Origin: Miltoncostaea oceani
GTDB taxonomy: Bacteria > Actinomycetota > Thermoleophilia > Miltoncostaeales > Miltoncostaeaceae
Direction: 5' to 3'
DNA length: 64,000 nt
NCBI RefSeq assembly: GCF_018141545.1
Contig: NZ_CP064357.1
Location: 310,001 to 374,000, forward strand
Position 1 is the stretch's first letter. Each line of letters begins with the position of its first letter. The position numbers and the translations under genes were made by a program. The notes under the pieces are model-generated. The model worked only from the letters and a program-made list of their open reading frames with translations, did not search any database and had not been told where the DNA came from. Of this stretch, positions 18,540 to 26,330 are shown piece after piece.

Positions 18540-18821
18540 TCACTCGCCGCGGCGCACCTCGATGACCTCGGCGGGGGTCCCCAGGCGGGCGATGAGCGCC
18601 TCGACCTGGAGGCGGGCCTCGGCCTGCGGTCGCTCGATGATCAGCTCGTAGCGGCCGGGGCCGAGGACACCCGACTCCGAGCAGTCAGGGATCGGATCCG
18701 TCTCAACGCGGTCGTCGATCGCGAGCGTCGCCTCCATGAACGCCTCGGCGTCGGGAACCGCGAGGACGAAGCTCCAGATGTCCCAGCTCTCGTCAGGTGT
18801 CCCGCTCACAGTCCTCCTCAT
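18540..18821 (-). CDS. Hypothetical protein, 93 aa
   Basis: Starts MRRTVSGTPDESWDIWSFVL. A TATGTT -10 lies 23 bases before the ATG, giving a leader of about 17 bases. The protein has alternating strand/helix pattern (SWDIWSFVLAVPDAEAFMEA, RYELIIERPQAEARLQVEAL) like a small ferredoxin-like alpha/beta fold. Soluble, acidic. Function unknown. Confidence 0.65.
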   Translation of the reverse strand: MRRTVSGTPDESWDIWSFVLAVPDAEAFMEATLAIDDRVETDPIPDCSESGVLGPGRYELIIERPQAEARLQVEALIARLGTPAEVIEVRRGE

Positions 18822-18910
18822 CGCCGGCGGCCACCGGCCCGATCAACATAGGCCGCCCGGGCCCAGCGGGCTGCCCTCGTGATGCCGTGAGGGCCGGGAG
18901 AGCGTGGACC

Positions 18911-19441
18911 TCAGGGGGTCTCGGGAGCCGCCCCGTCGCCCGCGACGGGGCGGCCGCGCAGGACGACGGTGCGGGCAATCTTGTCGTGAAGGCCCTGGCG
19001 CCGGGCGGTGAAGGCGACCATCAGGTAGCCGATCAGCAGCGTCAGGTTCGAGACGATCTTCGCGAGGTGCCGGGCGAGGGCCCGGTTGAAGGTCAGCCGC
19101 CGGCCCTGCGCATCGGCGACGTGGAGCCCGAGGAGCTGCTTGCCGGGAGTCGCCTGCTGGGCGCTCGACTCGAAGAAGGCCGCGTATGCGAGTCCCACGA
19201 TGAAGAAGTAGAGGTTGGCGAGCCCTCCGAGGTGATCGAGCTTCATCGCGACCTCATCGCCGGACACCCCATGGCCTCCGAGCCACATGGAGGCGACGAT
19301 GAACGCGAGGCTGGCGCCCGCGACGAGGACGGCGTCGAGGAGGGAGGCGACGACCCGGCGCCAGAAGCCGCCGTACGCGGACCGCTCCATCGGCGGCTGA
19401 TCGAGGGGTGCCGGCGACTGATCGGACGAAGGGCTGCTCAT
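18911..19441 (-). CDS. RDD family membrane protein
   Basis: A disordered N-terminus (MSSPSSDQSPAPLDQPP) precedes the RDD domain: GGFWRRVVASLLDAVLVAG carries the Arg/Asp pattern of the first helix, and QQATPGKQLLGLHVADAQG plus RHLAKIVSNLTLLIGYLMV are the conserved later parts. Three to four transmembrane helices place it in the cytoplasmic membrane. Some RDD proteins are sodium/proton antiporters, but most have unknown roles. The start is preceded by a GCCGGCG element also found before other genes here. Confidence 0.88.
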   Translation of the reverse strand: MSSPSSDQSPAPLDQPPMERSAYGGFWRRVVASLLDAVLVAGASLAFIVASMWLGGHGVSGDEVAMKLDHLGGLANLYFFIVGLAYAAFFESSAQQATPGKQLLGLHVADAQGRRLTFNRALARHLAKIVSNLTLLIGYLMVAFTARRQGLHDKIARTVVLRGRPVAGDGAAPETP

Positions 19442-19612
19442 CGCCGGCGATCATGGGGAGCGTGTCGACCGGCACGTGAAATCCTTCCCTGTCGGGGTCA
19501 TTGGCGCCCTGGCGCCCACAGTTGTTCTCGCCCGGGATCGTGCACGTCGAGGTCCACGGGCACTGACAGTCCTCACAGGTCGAGGATTGCCCTCGTTACC
19601 CGACCCCGCGTC

Positions 19613-19618
19613 TACGTT
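19613..19618 (+). promoter_or_regulatory. -10 element TACGTT, leaderless start
   Basis: TACGTT is 6 bases before the ATG at 19625. This fixes the start of the radical SAM gene and shows that the long upstream open frame is not coding. Confidence 0.6.
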
Positions 19619-19624
19619 CGGGGG

Positions 19625-20548
19625 ATGACCGCCCCCTCACTCACGACCGTCCGCCTCGACTCCGATCTCGATGAGTCGGTCAACTGGGTGACGGACCTCG
19701 GCGGCGCGGACGGGATGATCGAGACCCGCTACGTGCGCCGCCGCGACGACTACCTGATCTGCTACCTGTCCTCACAGGGAGGCTGCGGGCGCGGGTGCCG
19801 GATGTGCGCACTGACGGCGAGCCGCCAGACCCGCGGGATCGACATGACCGTCCCGCAGATCATCGCTCAGGCGCGGACGGTGCTCGACCACTACGACGGC
19901 CTCGTGGCCGACGGCTGCCCGGTCGCGCAGACGATCCACTTCAACTTCATGTCGCGCGGCGAGGTGCTCGCGAACCCGCTGATCCGCGACGGCGCCGACG
20001 AGATGCTCTGGGCTCTGACGCAGATGTCGCGCGAGCGAGGGCTGATGCCCTCCTTCAAGCTGTCCACCATCATGCCGCGCGCGATGGCCGATGAGGACCT
20101 GAACCGGATCTTCGGTGGGATCCCGGTTGACTTCTACTACTCCCTCTACTCGACCGACCCCGGTTTTCGCCGGCGCTGGCTGCCGGACGCCCTGGACCAC
20201 GAGGAGGCGCTCGCCAAGCTGGTGCGCTACCAGGCCGCGAGTCGCAAGGTGCCGGTGATCCACTGGGCCTACATCGAGGGGGAGAACGACAGCGTCGCCG
20301 ACACACAGGCGATCGTCGCCGCCGTGAACGCCGCCGGCCTGCGCTGCGACGTGAACATCGTCCGCTACAACCCCTTCTCCGCGGAGCAGGGGCGCGAGCC
20401 AGCACTCGAGGTGATCGAGCGCAACGCCGCCATCCTCGCCGCGGGCATCCCGGGAGCACGGGTCCAGATCGTCGGTCGGGTCGGCTTCGACGTCAAGGCA
20501 TCCTGCGGGATGTTCGTCGGCGGACGTCAGCGCCAGACCGTCGGCTGA
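19625..20548 (+). CDS. RlmN/Cfr-like radical SAM methyltransferase
   Basis: A 307-residue protein. The [4Fe-4S] cluster motif Cys54-x3-Cys58-x2-Cys61 lies in SSQGGCGRGCRMC, preceded by Cys46 (LICYLSSQGG) at the position of the RlmN resolving cysteine, and a C-terminal KASCGMF (Cys294) matches the methyl-carrying cysteine region. All five functional cysteines are therefore kept. RlmN methylates C2 of adenosine in 23S rRNA and some tRNAs. The N-terminal HhH domain of ordinary RlmN (about 350-380 aa) is missing and the motif after the cluster (ALTASRQTRGID) diverges, so the substrate may differ. Starts leaderless. Confidence 0.82.
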   Translation: MTAPSLTTVRLDSDLDESVNWVTDLGGADGMIETRYVRRRDDYLICYLSSQGGCGRGCRMCALTASRQTRGIDMTVPQIIAQARTVLDHYDGLVADGCPVAQTIHFNFMSRGEVLANPLIRDGADEMLWALTQMSRERGLMPSFKLSTIMPRAMADEDLNRIFGGIPVDFYYSLYSTDPGFRRRWLPDALDHEEALAKLVRYQAASRKVPVIHWAYIEGENDSVADTQAIVAAVNAAGLRCDVNIVRYNPFSAEQGREPALEVIERNAAILAAGIPGARVQIVGRVGFDVKASCGMFVGGRQRQTVG

Positions 20549-20580
20549 GCCCGCGGCCCTTGTTCAAGCGAAGGGCCGCT

Positions 20581-20611
20581 CGTGTGGGCAATGACGTCCG
20601 TTGTTCACACG
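20581..20611. terminator. 11-bp hairpin between convergent genes
   Basis: Arms CGTGTGGGCAA and TTGTTCACACG pair over 11 positions (two G-U), with a 9-base loop. It lies 32 bases after the radical SAM stop and 25 bases from the stop of the convergent gene at 20637. Confidence 0.5.
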
Positions 20612-20636
20612 GGTGAGAACTCGAATGCGGTGAGGT

Positions 20637-21056
20637 TCAGCCGGCGGCGTTCGCGAGCAGCCAGGCCTCGGTCGCGGGTTCACCGGCGAGACGCCGGACC
20701 TCGGCAGGGTCGATCAGGGGCTGGGCGGCGAGGCTCGAGTAGTCGCTGGTGATCATCAGCGCCATGCTCTCGCCGAGGACCCGGGTGAGGGAGAGGGCGA
20801 TCCGCGGGTGCTCGTCATCGGGCGTGCCGGCGAAGGCGCCGAGCCTGCTGAGCTCCTCGATGGTGCGGCAGGCCGCGATCAGCGGCAGGCCGATCTGGCG
20901 GCCGATCATCACCATCTCGCGCAGCGCGGCCTCATGGGAGGCGGGGTCGTCCTGGCTGTCGGCGAGGAGGCGGATCGCGTCCTCATAGGTGGGGATGGCG
21001 TCGATGACGACGCGGGCGAACTCTCGCTTCCAGAGCACGATCTGATCGGGTTCCAT
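20637..21056 (-). CDS. Hypothetical helical protein, 139 aa
   Basis: Starts MEPDQIVLWKREFARVVIDA; TATGGT lies 8 bases before the ATG, so it should be leaderless. The protein is almost all alpha-helical (AALREMVMIGRQIGLPLIAA, EELSRLGAFAG, LTRVLGESMALMITSDYS) with a single Cys. No signal peptide or membrane span. The family is not recognised. Confidence 0.7.
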   Translation of the reverse strand: MEPDQIVLWKREFARVVIDAIPTYEDAIRLLADSQDDPASHEAALREMVMIGRQIGLPLIAACRTIEELSRLGAFAGTPDDEHPRIALSLTRVLGESMALMITSDYSSLAAQPLIDPAEVRRLAGEPATEAWLLANAAG

Positions 21057-21064
21057 GAGTCGCG

Positions 21065-21070
21065 ACCATA
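21065..21070 (-). promoter_or_regulatory. -10 element TATGGT (minus strand)
   Basis: TATGGT on the minus strand is 8 bases before the ATG at 21056; leaderless architecture. Confidence 0.5.
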
Positions 21071-21173
21071 GGCGCCGTCCCGTGCCACCGAGGCCCTTCT
21101 CGCTTGCGTCCGAGTACCGCGTCGAGCAGGAAAAGTCCGCTCACGAGAACCAGGCAGCCGTCGTGCGAGGGCC

Positions 21174-21179
21174 TACGTT
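21174..21179 (+). promoter_or_regulatory. -10 element TACGTT
   Basis: TACGTT is 10 bases before the ATG at 21190 (MARGQG). An upstream ATG at 21181 is too close to be transcribed. A further ATG at 21214 has an AAGGA-type ribosome binding site, so the true start is either 21190 or 21214. Confidence 0.5.
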
Positions 21180-21189
21180 GATGTCAGTA

Positions 21190-22305
21190 ATGGCACGCGG
21201 ACAAGGAAAGAACATGAAGATGGCGACCCCGACGGTGCGGAGCACTTCCGCCGCCCCTGGTCCCCTGACCGCGACCCTCGCCGCCCAGGCGACCCCGAGC
21301 GACCCGGCGATCCGTCACCGGCGTATCGGCTCGACGGCCCGGCGTGCGGCGACCCTCTGCGCCCTCGGCACCGTTCTCCTCTCGGCCCCCGCGCTCGCCG
21401 CGGCGGCTCCCGGTGACGCCCCGGCCGCCAACTGCCCGGACGGCATCGTCCTCGGCGTCGGCATCGCCCCTCCGGCGACCGTGGCCCCCGGCCAGACCCA
21501 GACCTTCGACTACACGGTCTGCGACCGCGTCGTCTCCGACTCGGAGTACGTGACCTCGCAGGTCGTCCGCCTCCAGGACCCCCGGCGCTCGCCGACCTAC
21601 CCCGGCAACGCGGTCCCGATGACCCCCGCGAACCGCAGCGCCTACCCGAACATGAGCGGCACCTACACCGTGCCGATGGGCTCCGCCCCCGGCACCTACT
21701 CGGTGGTCGTGAACTACTACTCCTCGCCCGGTGCGCTGAACTCGCAGGCGACGATCAACTTCGGCGTCGCGGCCCCGACGGTCGCCCCGCCCTCCACACC
21801 CGCATCCCCGATGCCCGAGCCGATCTCGCCCGCTCCGGTCGCCCCCGCCCCGGCGGCAGCCCCGGCGCCGGTCTTCGTGCCGCGCGGCGAGCCCGGTCCG
21901 GTCGCGCGTCCCCTGGCCGCCCGTCTGGCGCTGGTCAAGACGGCCGACCGCCGTGTCGTCCGCGCCGGTGGCACCGTCCGCTGGACCCTTCGCCTTCGCA
22001 GCACCGGCACCGGCGCCGCGCGCGCCGTCCAGCTCTGCGACACCCTGCCCCGAGGCATGAGCCTCGTCCGCGCCCCCGGCGCGAAGCTCCGCGGTGGCAA
22101 GGTCTGCTGGAGCCTCGGCACCCTGGCTCCCGGCGCCTCCCGCGTCCGGGTCCTGACCAGCCGTGTCGACCGCAACATCGGCACCGCCCGCCTGATGACC
22201 AACCGCGCCGCCGCCACGGCCTCGAACGCCCCCCGTGTCGCCGACGATGCCAGCGTCAGCGCCCTCGGCAGTCCGCGTCAGCGCACCGTCGCCACCACGG
22301 GCTGA
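21190..22305 (+). CDS. Secreted DUF11-type surface protein, 371 aa
   Basis: A long N-terminus precedes a hydrophobic signal segment (RRAATLCALGTVLLSAPALA). The mature protein has an Ig-like domain with two Cys (ANCPDGIVLG, YTVCDRVVSD), a Pro/Ala-rich linker (PSTPASPMPEPISPAP), and a DUF11-like beta domain (LALVKTADRRVVRAGGTVRW, ARAVQLCDTLPRGMSLVRA). DUF11 domains are repeats of cell-surface proteins. The start is ambiguous: 21190 (MARGQGKNMK, matching the shared M-A-R-G motif) or 21214 with a better ribosome binding site. It resembles the protein at 24912 in layout, so the two may serve the same envelope structure. A 15-bp hairpin terminator follows. Confidence 0.8.
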   Translation: MARGQGKNMKMATPTVRSTSAAPGPLTATLAAQATPSDPAIRHRRIGSTARRAATLCALGTVLLSAPALAAAAPGDAPAANCPDGIVLGVGIAPPATVAPGQTQTFDYTVCDRVVSDSEYVTSQVVRLQDPRRSPTYPGNAVPMTPANRSAYPNMSGTYTVPMGSAPGTYSVVVNYYSSPGALNSQATINFGVAAPTVAPPSTPASPMPEPISPAPVAPAPAAAPAPVFVPRGEPGPVARPLAARLALVKTADRRVVRAGGTVRWTLRLRSTGTGAARAVQLCDTLPRGMSLVRAPGAKLRGGKVCWSLGTLAPGASRVRVLTSRVDRNIGTARLMTNRAAATASNAPRVADDASVSALGSPRQRTVATTG

Positions 22306-22317
22306 GCCTGACCTTCT

Positions 22318-22358
22318 GATCGGGGGTCCTCCACGAGCTGCGCGGAGGACCCCCGATC
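22318..22358. terminator. Strong 15-bp hairpin between convergent genes
   Basis: Arms GATCGGGGGTCCTCC and GGAGGACCCCCGATC pair perfectly around an 11-base loop, between the DUF11 gene and the minus-strand gene ending at 22371. Confidence 0.75.
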
Positions 22359-22370
22359 CCGTTACGGGCC

Positions 22371-23498
22371 CTACCAGCTCCCGCTGAGTGTCGGCGTGGA
22401 GGTCTGCTGGAGCGAGTTGTCCGCCGCGCAGCGAGCGCCGCCACCTGCGGTGAAGGGGAGCCCCGCGATCGTTCCCGACTGCGTCGTCGCGCCAGCGGAT
22501 CGGGTCCACTGGTAGACGGTGTCGCCGCTCAGCCAGTTCACGGCCCCGGTGAGGGTGGTGTTGGTGCCGAAGGTGTTGTTAGGCGTCTGGACGCGGCCGA
22601 TGGCGTTGGTGATCGTCGTGTTCGTGGAGGCGAAGTAGATGCCGCGCTGCCCCCCGTTTCGCTGGAGGAAGATCGAGGTCGCAGCCGGGAGGCTCGCCGG
22701 TGCGACAGGCTTGGAGAAGGTGATCGTCGCCTGGTCGCCCGCGCCGATCGTGCCGGCGACGCCGCCGTTGGTGAGTGCGATCGAGAGGACGCGGAAGTTC
22801 TGCCAGTCGGTGATCGCGGCCGGGCTGGAGTAGCTGCCGTTCGTCGCGCCGACGCCCGGCCTGATGCGATACTCGACGCTCGCGCCGTTGGCGTGCATGG
22901 TGGAATCGGTGTAGGTCGCCGCGGCCTGGTTGGTGGCGAGCGTCGTCCAGGCACCTCCGTTGACGCGGCGCTCGACGTCGTAGTTGTTCGCGCCAGGGGC
23001 GGCGGTCCAGCCGATGCTCGAGATGCTGCAGGGGTTGGTCGCCGAGAGGCTCGTAACGGGACCGATGAGCGAGCAGATGAGCTGGTTGGAGGTCGCACTC
23101 GAGGCGCTCGTCCATGACGTGCCCGTGATCAGGCTCGTGAGCCGGTAGTCGAGCTGGCCGATCGCATACGGGCCGGTGTCGGTGAAGCTCGTGACGTTCC
23201 CGGTGGAGGCGCTGCGGATGATCCAGGGGCCGCCGTTCGAGCGGCTCTCGAGCCGGTAGCTGGTGGCGCCGGGGACCGCGGTCCAGGAGACCGCGACGTT
23301 GACGCACGGACCGCCGGGGGTCGAGGCGGTGACGTTGGCCGAGGGGGCGAGGACCAGAGCCTGGGCGCCGGTCCCCGGATTGGAGGTCGAGGCGCTCCAG
23401 GCGGCGACCAGGCCGGCGGCGCCGCCGATGAGGAAGGCGATCATGACGAGGACGATGGCGCCGGCGTAGCGGCGGGGACGGGGCGCGCTGGACCTCAC
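22371..23498 (-). CDS. Secreted Fn3-like surface protein in TasA/SipW operon, 375 aa
   Basis: GTG start; the GTGA overlaps the stop of the signal peptidase gene by 4 bases. An N-terminal hydrophobic segment (YAGAIVLVMIAFLIGGAAGL) is followed by WSASTSNPGTGAQAL, a start similar to TasA-type proteins that SipW cleaves. Two fibronectin III-like domains follow (VSWTAVPGATSYRLESRSNG and IGWTAAPGANNYDVERRVNG) and a C-terminal beta domain. It is probably an extracellular matrix or fibre-associated protein processed by the upstream peptidase. Confidence 0.82.
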   Translation of the reverse strand: MRSSAPRPRRYAGAIVLVMIAFLIGGAAGLVAAWSASTSNPGTGAQALVLAPSANVTASTPGGPCVNVAVSWTAVPGATSYRLESRSNGGPWIIRSASTGNVTSFTDTGPYAIGQLDYRLTSLITGTSWTSASSATSNQLICSLIGPVTSLSATNPCSISSIGWTAAPGANNYDVERRVNGGAWTTLATNQAAATYTDSTMHANGASVEYRIRPGVGATNGSYSSPAAITDWQNFRVLSIALTNGGVAGTIGAGDQATITFSKPVAPASLPAATSIFLQRNGGQRGIYFASTNTTITNAIGRVQTPNNTFGTNTTLTGAVNWLSGDTVYQWTRSAGATTQSGTIAGLPFTAGGGARCAADNSLQQTSTPTLSGSW

Positions 23499-24121
23499 GG
23501 TCGCGTGCTCCCGCCTGAGCGCCAGATCGCATGCAGGGCACCGCCGAGCAGGAGCAGAACCGGGATCACCAGGAACGCGATCCGGCCCGGGCCGCTCTGG
23601 AGCGCCGTCATCGCCGTCCCGGCGTAGGGCACGCTCAGGAACTCGCGCCAGCCGGTCCCGGAGGCGTAGATGACCGGGGCCGCATCGGCGACGGGGTTGG
23701 CGTCGCCCTTGGTCGTGAAGGCCCGGCCGTTCTGGTCATCCGCGATCGCCGAGACGCGATGGGTGACGCGCGCCCCGCCGTTCTCTGGCGTGCGGGTGAA
23801 GGTGATCACGTCGCCGACCATGATCTGCTCGACCGGGACGGGACGGATGAAGCTGAGCGAACCGAGGGGGATGCGGGGTTCCATGCTCGGTCCCTGGATG
23901 ACCACCGTCCGGTAGCCGAGCGCGTGGGTGCCGAGAGTCGCCGCGCCGAGGGCGAGCCCGAGGGCGACGGCGAGAAAGAGCGCGAGGCTGCGCATCATCC
24001 GCATGGCGGTCAGCCCCGCGGCACGCGCGGCCCTCCTCGGGGGCAGAGGTGGTGATGCATGACTGAGGGGGCTCGTTTGAGCCCCCTCGCCATGATTCGT
24101 TTCGGTCGGTGGGACCGTCAT
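23495..24121 (-). CDS. SipW-like type I signal peptidase
   Basis: Contains the signal peptidase I nucleophile box VVIQGPSMEPRIPLGS and a downstream conserved block GDVITFTRTPENGGARVTHRV, where His follows in place of the usual catalytic Lys, as in the SipW/ER-type (Ser-His) class. Membrane helices lie near LALFLAVALGLALGA and at the C-terminus (IAFLVIPVLLLLGGALHAI). It should process the TasA-like and Fn3-like proteins encoded beside it. ATG at 24121 is 10 bases after the TasA-like stop; however a terminator-like hairpin at 24065-24088 falls inside this 5' part, and the next in-frame ATG (24004, MRMMRSLALFL) may be the real start. Confidence 0.88.
   Translation of the reverse strand: MTVPPTETNHGEGAQTSPLSHASPPLPPRRAARAAGLTAMRMMRSLALFLAVALGLALGAATLGTHALGYRTVVIQGPSMEPRIPLGSLSFIRPVPVEQIMVGDVITFTRTPENGGARVTHRVSAIADDQNGRAFTTKGDANPVADAAPVIYASGTGWREFLSVPYAGTAMTALQSGPGRIAFLVIPVLLLLGGALHAIWRSGGSTRP
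24065..24088 (-). terminator. Perfect 10-bp hairpin, possible attenuator
   Basis: Arms GAGGGGGCTC and GAGCCCCCTC around a 4-base GTTT loop. It lies just after the TasA-like gene on the minus strand, within the 5' end of the signal peptidase reading frame. It may reduce read-through so that the structural protein is made in excess. Confidence 0.6.
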
Positions 24122-24131
24122 CACCCAGGGA

Positions 24132-24701
24132 CTACTGGGCCGCGTCCCAGACCAGACGGAACGAGCCGACCTTGCCCTGATCGGCGTTGGTCGAGGCGGT
24201 CACCAGCTCCCAGCTCACGTTGAAGGTGTGAGCCTCGCCGGCGGGCCACAGGGCGCCACCAGCGGCGTTCGCGAGCGGCAGCGCCGTCAGGTTCGCGTCC
24301 CAGGCGCCGCGCGAAGCACACGGGCCGGCAGCGGCGACGGGGTAGTAGCAGTAGTCGCGTGCGGCGTCGTGGATGCTGAGGCGCAGGCTGGACTCGATGC
24401 CCGACGTGGAGAGCTGGTCCTGCGTCAGCGAGACGGCCATCGGGATCGAGCCGGCGTTGGTCAGCTCGACCGTGTCAGAGCCGGAGTCCCCCGGAGCGAC
24501 GTTGGCGGCGGTGAAGACGGCGAGGCCGTCCTTGTCGTTGGTCAGGTCCAGGGTGCCCGCGGTGACGGTGTTCCCGGGGTTGGTGGTCTGGTCACTCCAT
24601 GCCGCGAGGCTGCCGAGGGTGATTGCAGCACCCGCGGAGCCCACAGCGAGGAGTGTGAGGGCGAGACGGCGGTATGAAGACAGTGACTTCAAGCTCAACA
24701 C
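24132..24701 (-). CDS. TasA/camelysin-like surface protein
   Basis: The N-terminus (SYRRLALTLLAVGSAGAAIT) with LAAWSDQTTNPGNTVTAG matches the SipW-dependent signal of TasA/camelysin proteins. The mature domain follows the family pattern: AGTLDLTNDKDG, NVAPGDSGSDTVELTNAGSI and C-terminal WELVTASTNADQ. There is one pair of Cys (DYCYYP, GPCASRG). TasA-type proteins form extracellular fibres in biofilm matrix. First gene of the TasA-SipW-Fn3 unit. The ribosome binding site AGGAAGGA lies very close to the GTG at 24701, so a TTG a few codons downstream could be the true start. Confidence 0.85.
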   Translation of the reverse strand: MLSLKSLSSYRRLALTLLAVGSAGAAITLGSLAAWSDQTTNPGNTVTAGTLDLTNDKDGLAVFTAANVAPGDSGSDTVELTNAGSIPMAVSLTQDQLSTSGIESSLRLSIHDAARDYCYYPVAAAGPCASRGAWDANLTALPLANAAGGALWPAGEAHTFNVSWELVTASTNADQGKVGSFRLVWDAAQ

Positions 24702-24899
24702 ATCCTTCCTGGCGCGATGTCGCGCGATTGGGTTGATGTCGATTCAAGCGGGCGCACGTCAGATACCGACGTTTCATGCGAGTGGCAGGGGCCCAGATCA
24801 TCGAAACTAACCGTCCGGTCAGTGTCTGCGCGCTGAGCTCCATGAACCGCGACCGCGCCCGGCCAACGCGAGAATGGCTCGGCCGAGGTGCCTGACACC

Positions 24900-24905
24900 T
24901 AGCGT
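24900..24905 (+). promoter_or_regulatory. -10 element TAGCGT, leaderless start
   Basis: TAGCGT is 6 bases before the ATG at 24912. It drives the surface protein/L,D-transpeptidase pair. Confidence 0.55.
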
Positions 24906-24911
24906 GGGTCG

Positions 24912-26330
24912 ATGACATCCTCACGAATCGCGCTGCTGCGCCTCGTCGCGCTCGCCGGTCTGGCGCTCGCCGGTCTCACCCTGTTCGCCACACCCGCCCT
25001 CTCGGCGAACTCGGTGTCGCTGAACCGCGCGCCGGCCCCGCCTCAGGCGGTCCTCAATGACGGGGCGAACCAGGTGACCTACAACTACTCGATCACCTTC
25101 GACTCGACCCCGGATGAGTACACGGTCGAGGTGCTGAACCCGTCCGGCGTCGCGGTCCAGTTCGACACCTTCCCGGCCTCCGGGGCGAGCTCACCGATCG
25201 TCGGCAACGGGGCCTACACGATCCCCGCCGGCGCCACGCCCGGCAACTGGAACGTGAGGATCAGCTACTACTCGAACGTCCAGCTGGAGGCGAGTGCGCT
25301 CGTGAGCTTCAACGTCACCGACGCCGTCGGGACGCTCGCGATCCAGAAGTTCGACGACCTGAACGGCAACGGGCAGCGCGAGGCGGGGGAGCCCGGAGTC
25401 AGCAACTGGCCGATCAGGCTGATCGGCCCGACCGGCCTCTCCTCGGTCCAGCGCGACTTCGCCACCGGCGCCGACGGCTCGTTGGTGATCAGCAGCCTCC
25501 TCGTGGGCGAGTATCAGGTCCAGGAGGGGACGATGGCCGGCTGGATCGCCATCGGCCCGACCTCCCTGACCCGGTCGGTGAGCTCGGGTCAGACGACCAG
25601 CGCGGTCTTCGCCAACGCCCGCCTGGGTGAGATCTGCGGATTCGCCTACCGCGACGTCAACGAGAACGGCGTCCGCGACCCGCAGGAGCTCACCCCGGTC
25701 CCCCAGACGACGATCACGCTCTCGGGTGCGGCGGCCGGCTCGGTGGTCACAGGCGCCGACGGTCGCTACTGCTTCGGTTCGCTTCCCCCGGGTGTCTACC
25801 GCGTCGCCGCGAACGGCCCGGTGGGTCTCATCAGCTCCGGCGACGCCGACGGCCCGGCCAACGGCCGCGCCCTGATCGGTCCGCTGACGCTGCTCTCCGG
25901 CGCGCGGATCATCGACCAGGACTTCGGATTCCGCCCGCCGGCCGCGGTGATCGCCCTGACCAAGAAGGCCTCGAAGCCGAGCGTGAAGGCCGGCGCGGTC
26001 GTCACGTTCACCATGCGCGTCCGCAACACCTCCACCTCGATCGCGCGGGATGTGGTGGTCAGCGACCCGATCCCGGCCGGGGTCAGCATCTCCAAGCTCG
26101 GGGGAGCGCGCCTGATCCGCGGTGAGCTCGTCTGGCGTGTCGGGAACCTGGCTCCCGGCGCGGGCCGCACCGTCAGCTTCCGCGCGAAGACCGATCGCTC
26201 CGGGGGCGTCAAGCGCGTCCTGAACATCGCCGAGGCTGAGGCCTCGAACGCCGCCCGGGTGCGCGCGAGCGCGCCGGTGCGAATCATCCAGACCCGGATC
26301 ATCGCCCGCCCGGTCCCGGTGACCCGATGA
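24912..26330 (+). CDS. Secreted surface protein with SdrD_B-like and DUF11 domains, 472 aa
   Basis: Signal peptide MTSSRIALLRLVALAGLALA to about LSA. An Ig-like domain comes first, then two SdrD B-like domains with their calcium-type loops (KFDDLNGNGQREAGEPG and AYRDVNENGVRDPQE), then a DUF11 domain (KKASKPSVKAGAVVTFTMRV, DVVVSDPIPAGVSISKLG). The tail is a run of short beta strands and Arg. SdrD B-like domains form stiff calcium-bound stalks on the cell surface. No LPXTG motif is seen, so anchoring is by another route. The stop overlaps the start of the L,D-transpeptidase gene (ATGA), so the pair is translationally coupled. Confidence 0.88.
   Translation: MTSSRIALLRLVALAGLALAGLTLFATPALSANSVSLNRAPAPPQAVLNDGANQVTYNYSITFDSTPDEYTVEVLNPSGVAVQFDTFPASGASSPIVGNGAYTIPAGATPGNWNVRISYYSNVQLEASALVSFNVTDAVGTLAIQKFDDLNGNGQREAGEPGVSNWPIRLIGPTGLSSVQRDFATGADGSLVISSLLVGEYQVQEGTMAGWIAIGPTSLTRSVSSGQTTSAVFANARLGEICGFAYRDVNENGVRDPQELTPVPQTTITLSGAAAGSVVTGADGRYCFGSLPPGVYRVAANGPVGLISSGDADGPANGRALIGPLTLLSGARIIDQDFGFRPPAAVIALTKKASKPSVKAGAVVTFTMRVRNTSTSIARDVVVSDPIPAGVSISKLGGARLIRGELVWRVGNLAPGAGRTVSFRAKTDRSGGVKRVLNIAEAEASNAARVRASAPVRIIQTRIIARPVPVTR

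Noticed and set aside
18797-19624. Extension of the radical SAM gene to 18797
   Set aside because: The extension runs opposite two supported minus-strand genes and a TACGTT -10 fixes the start at 19625.
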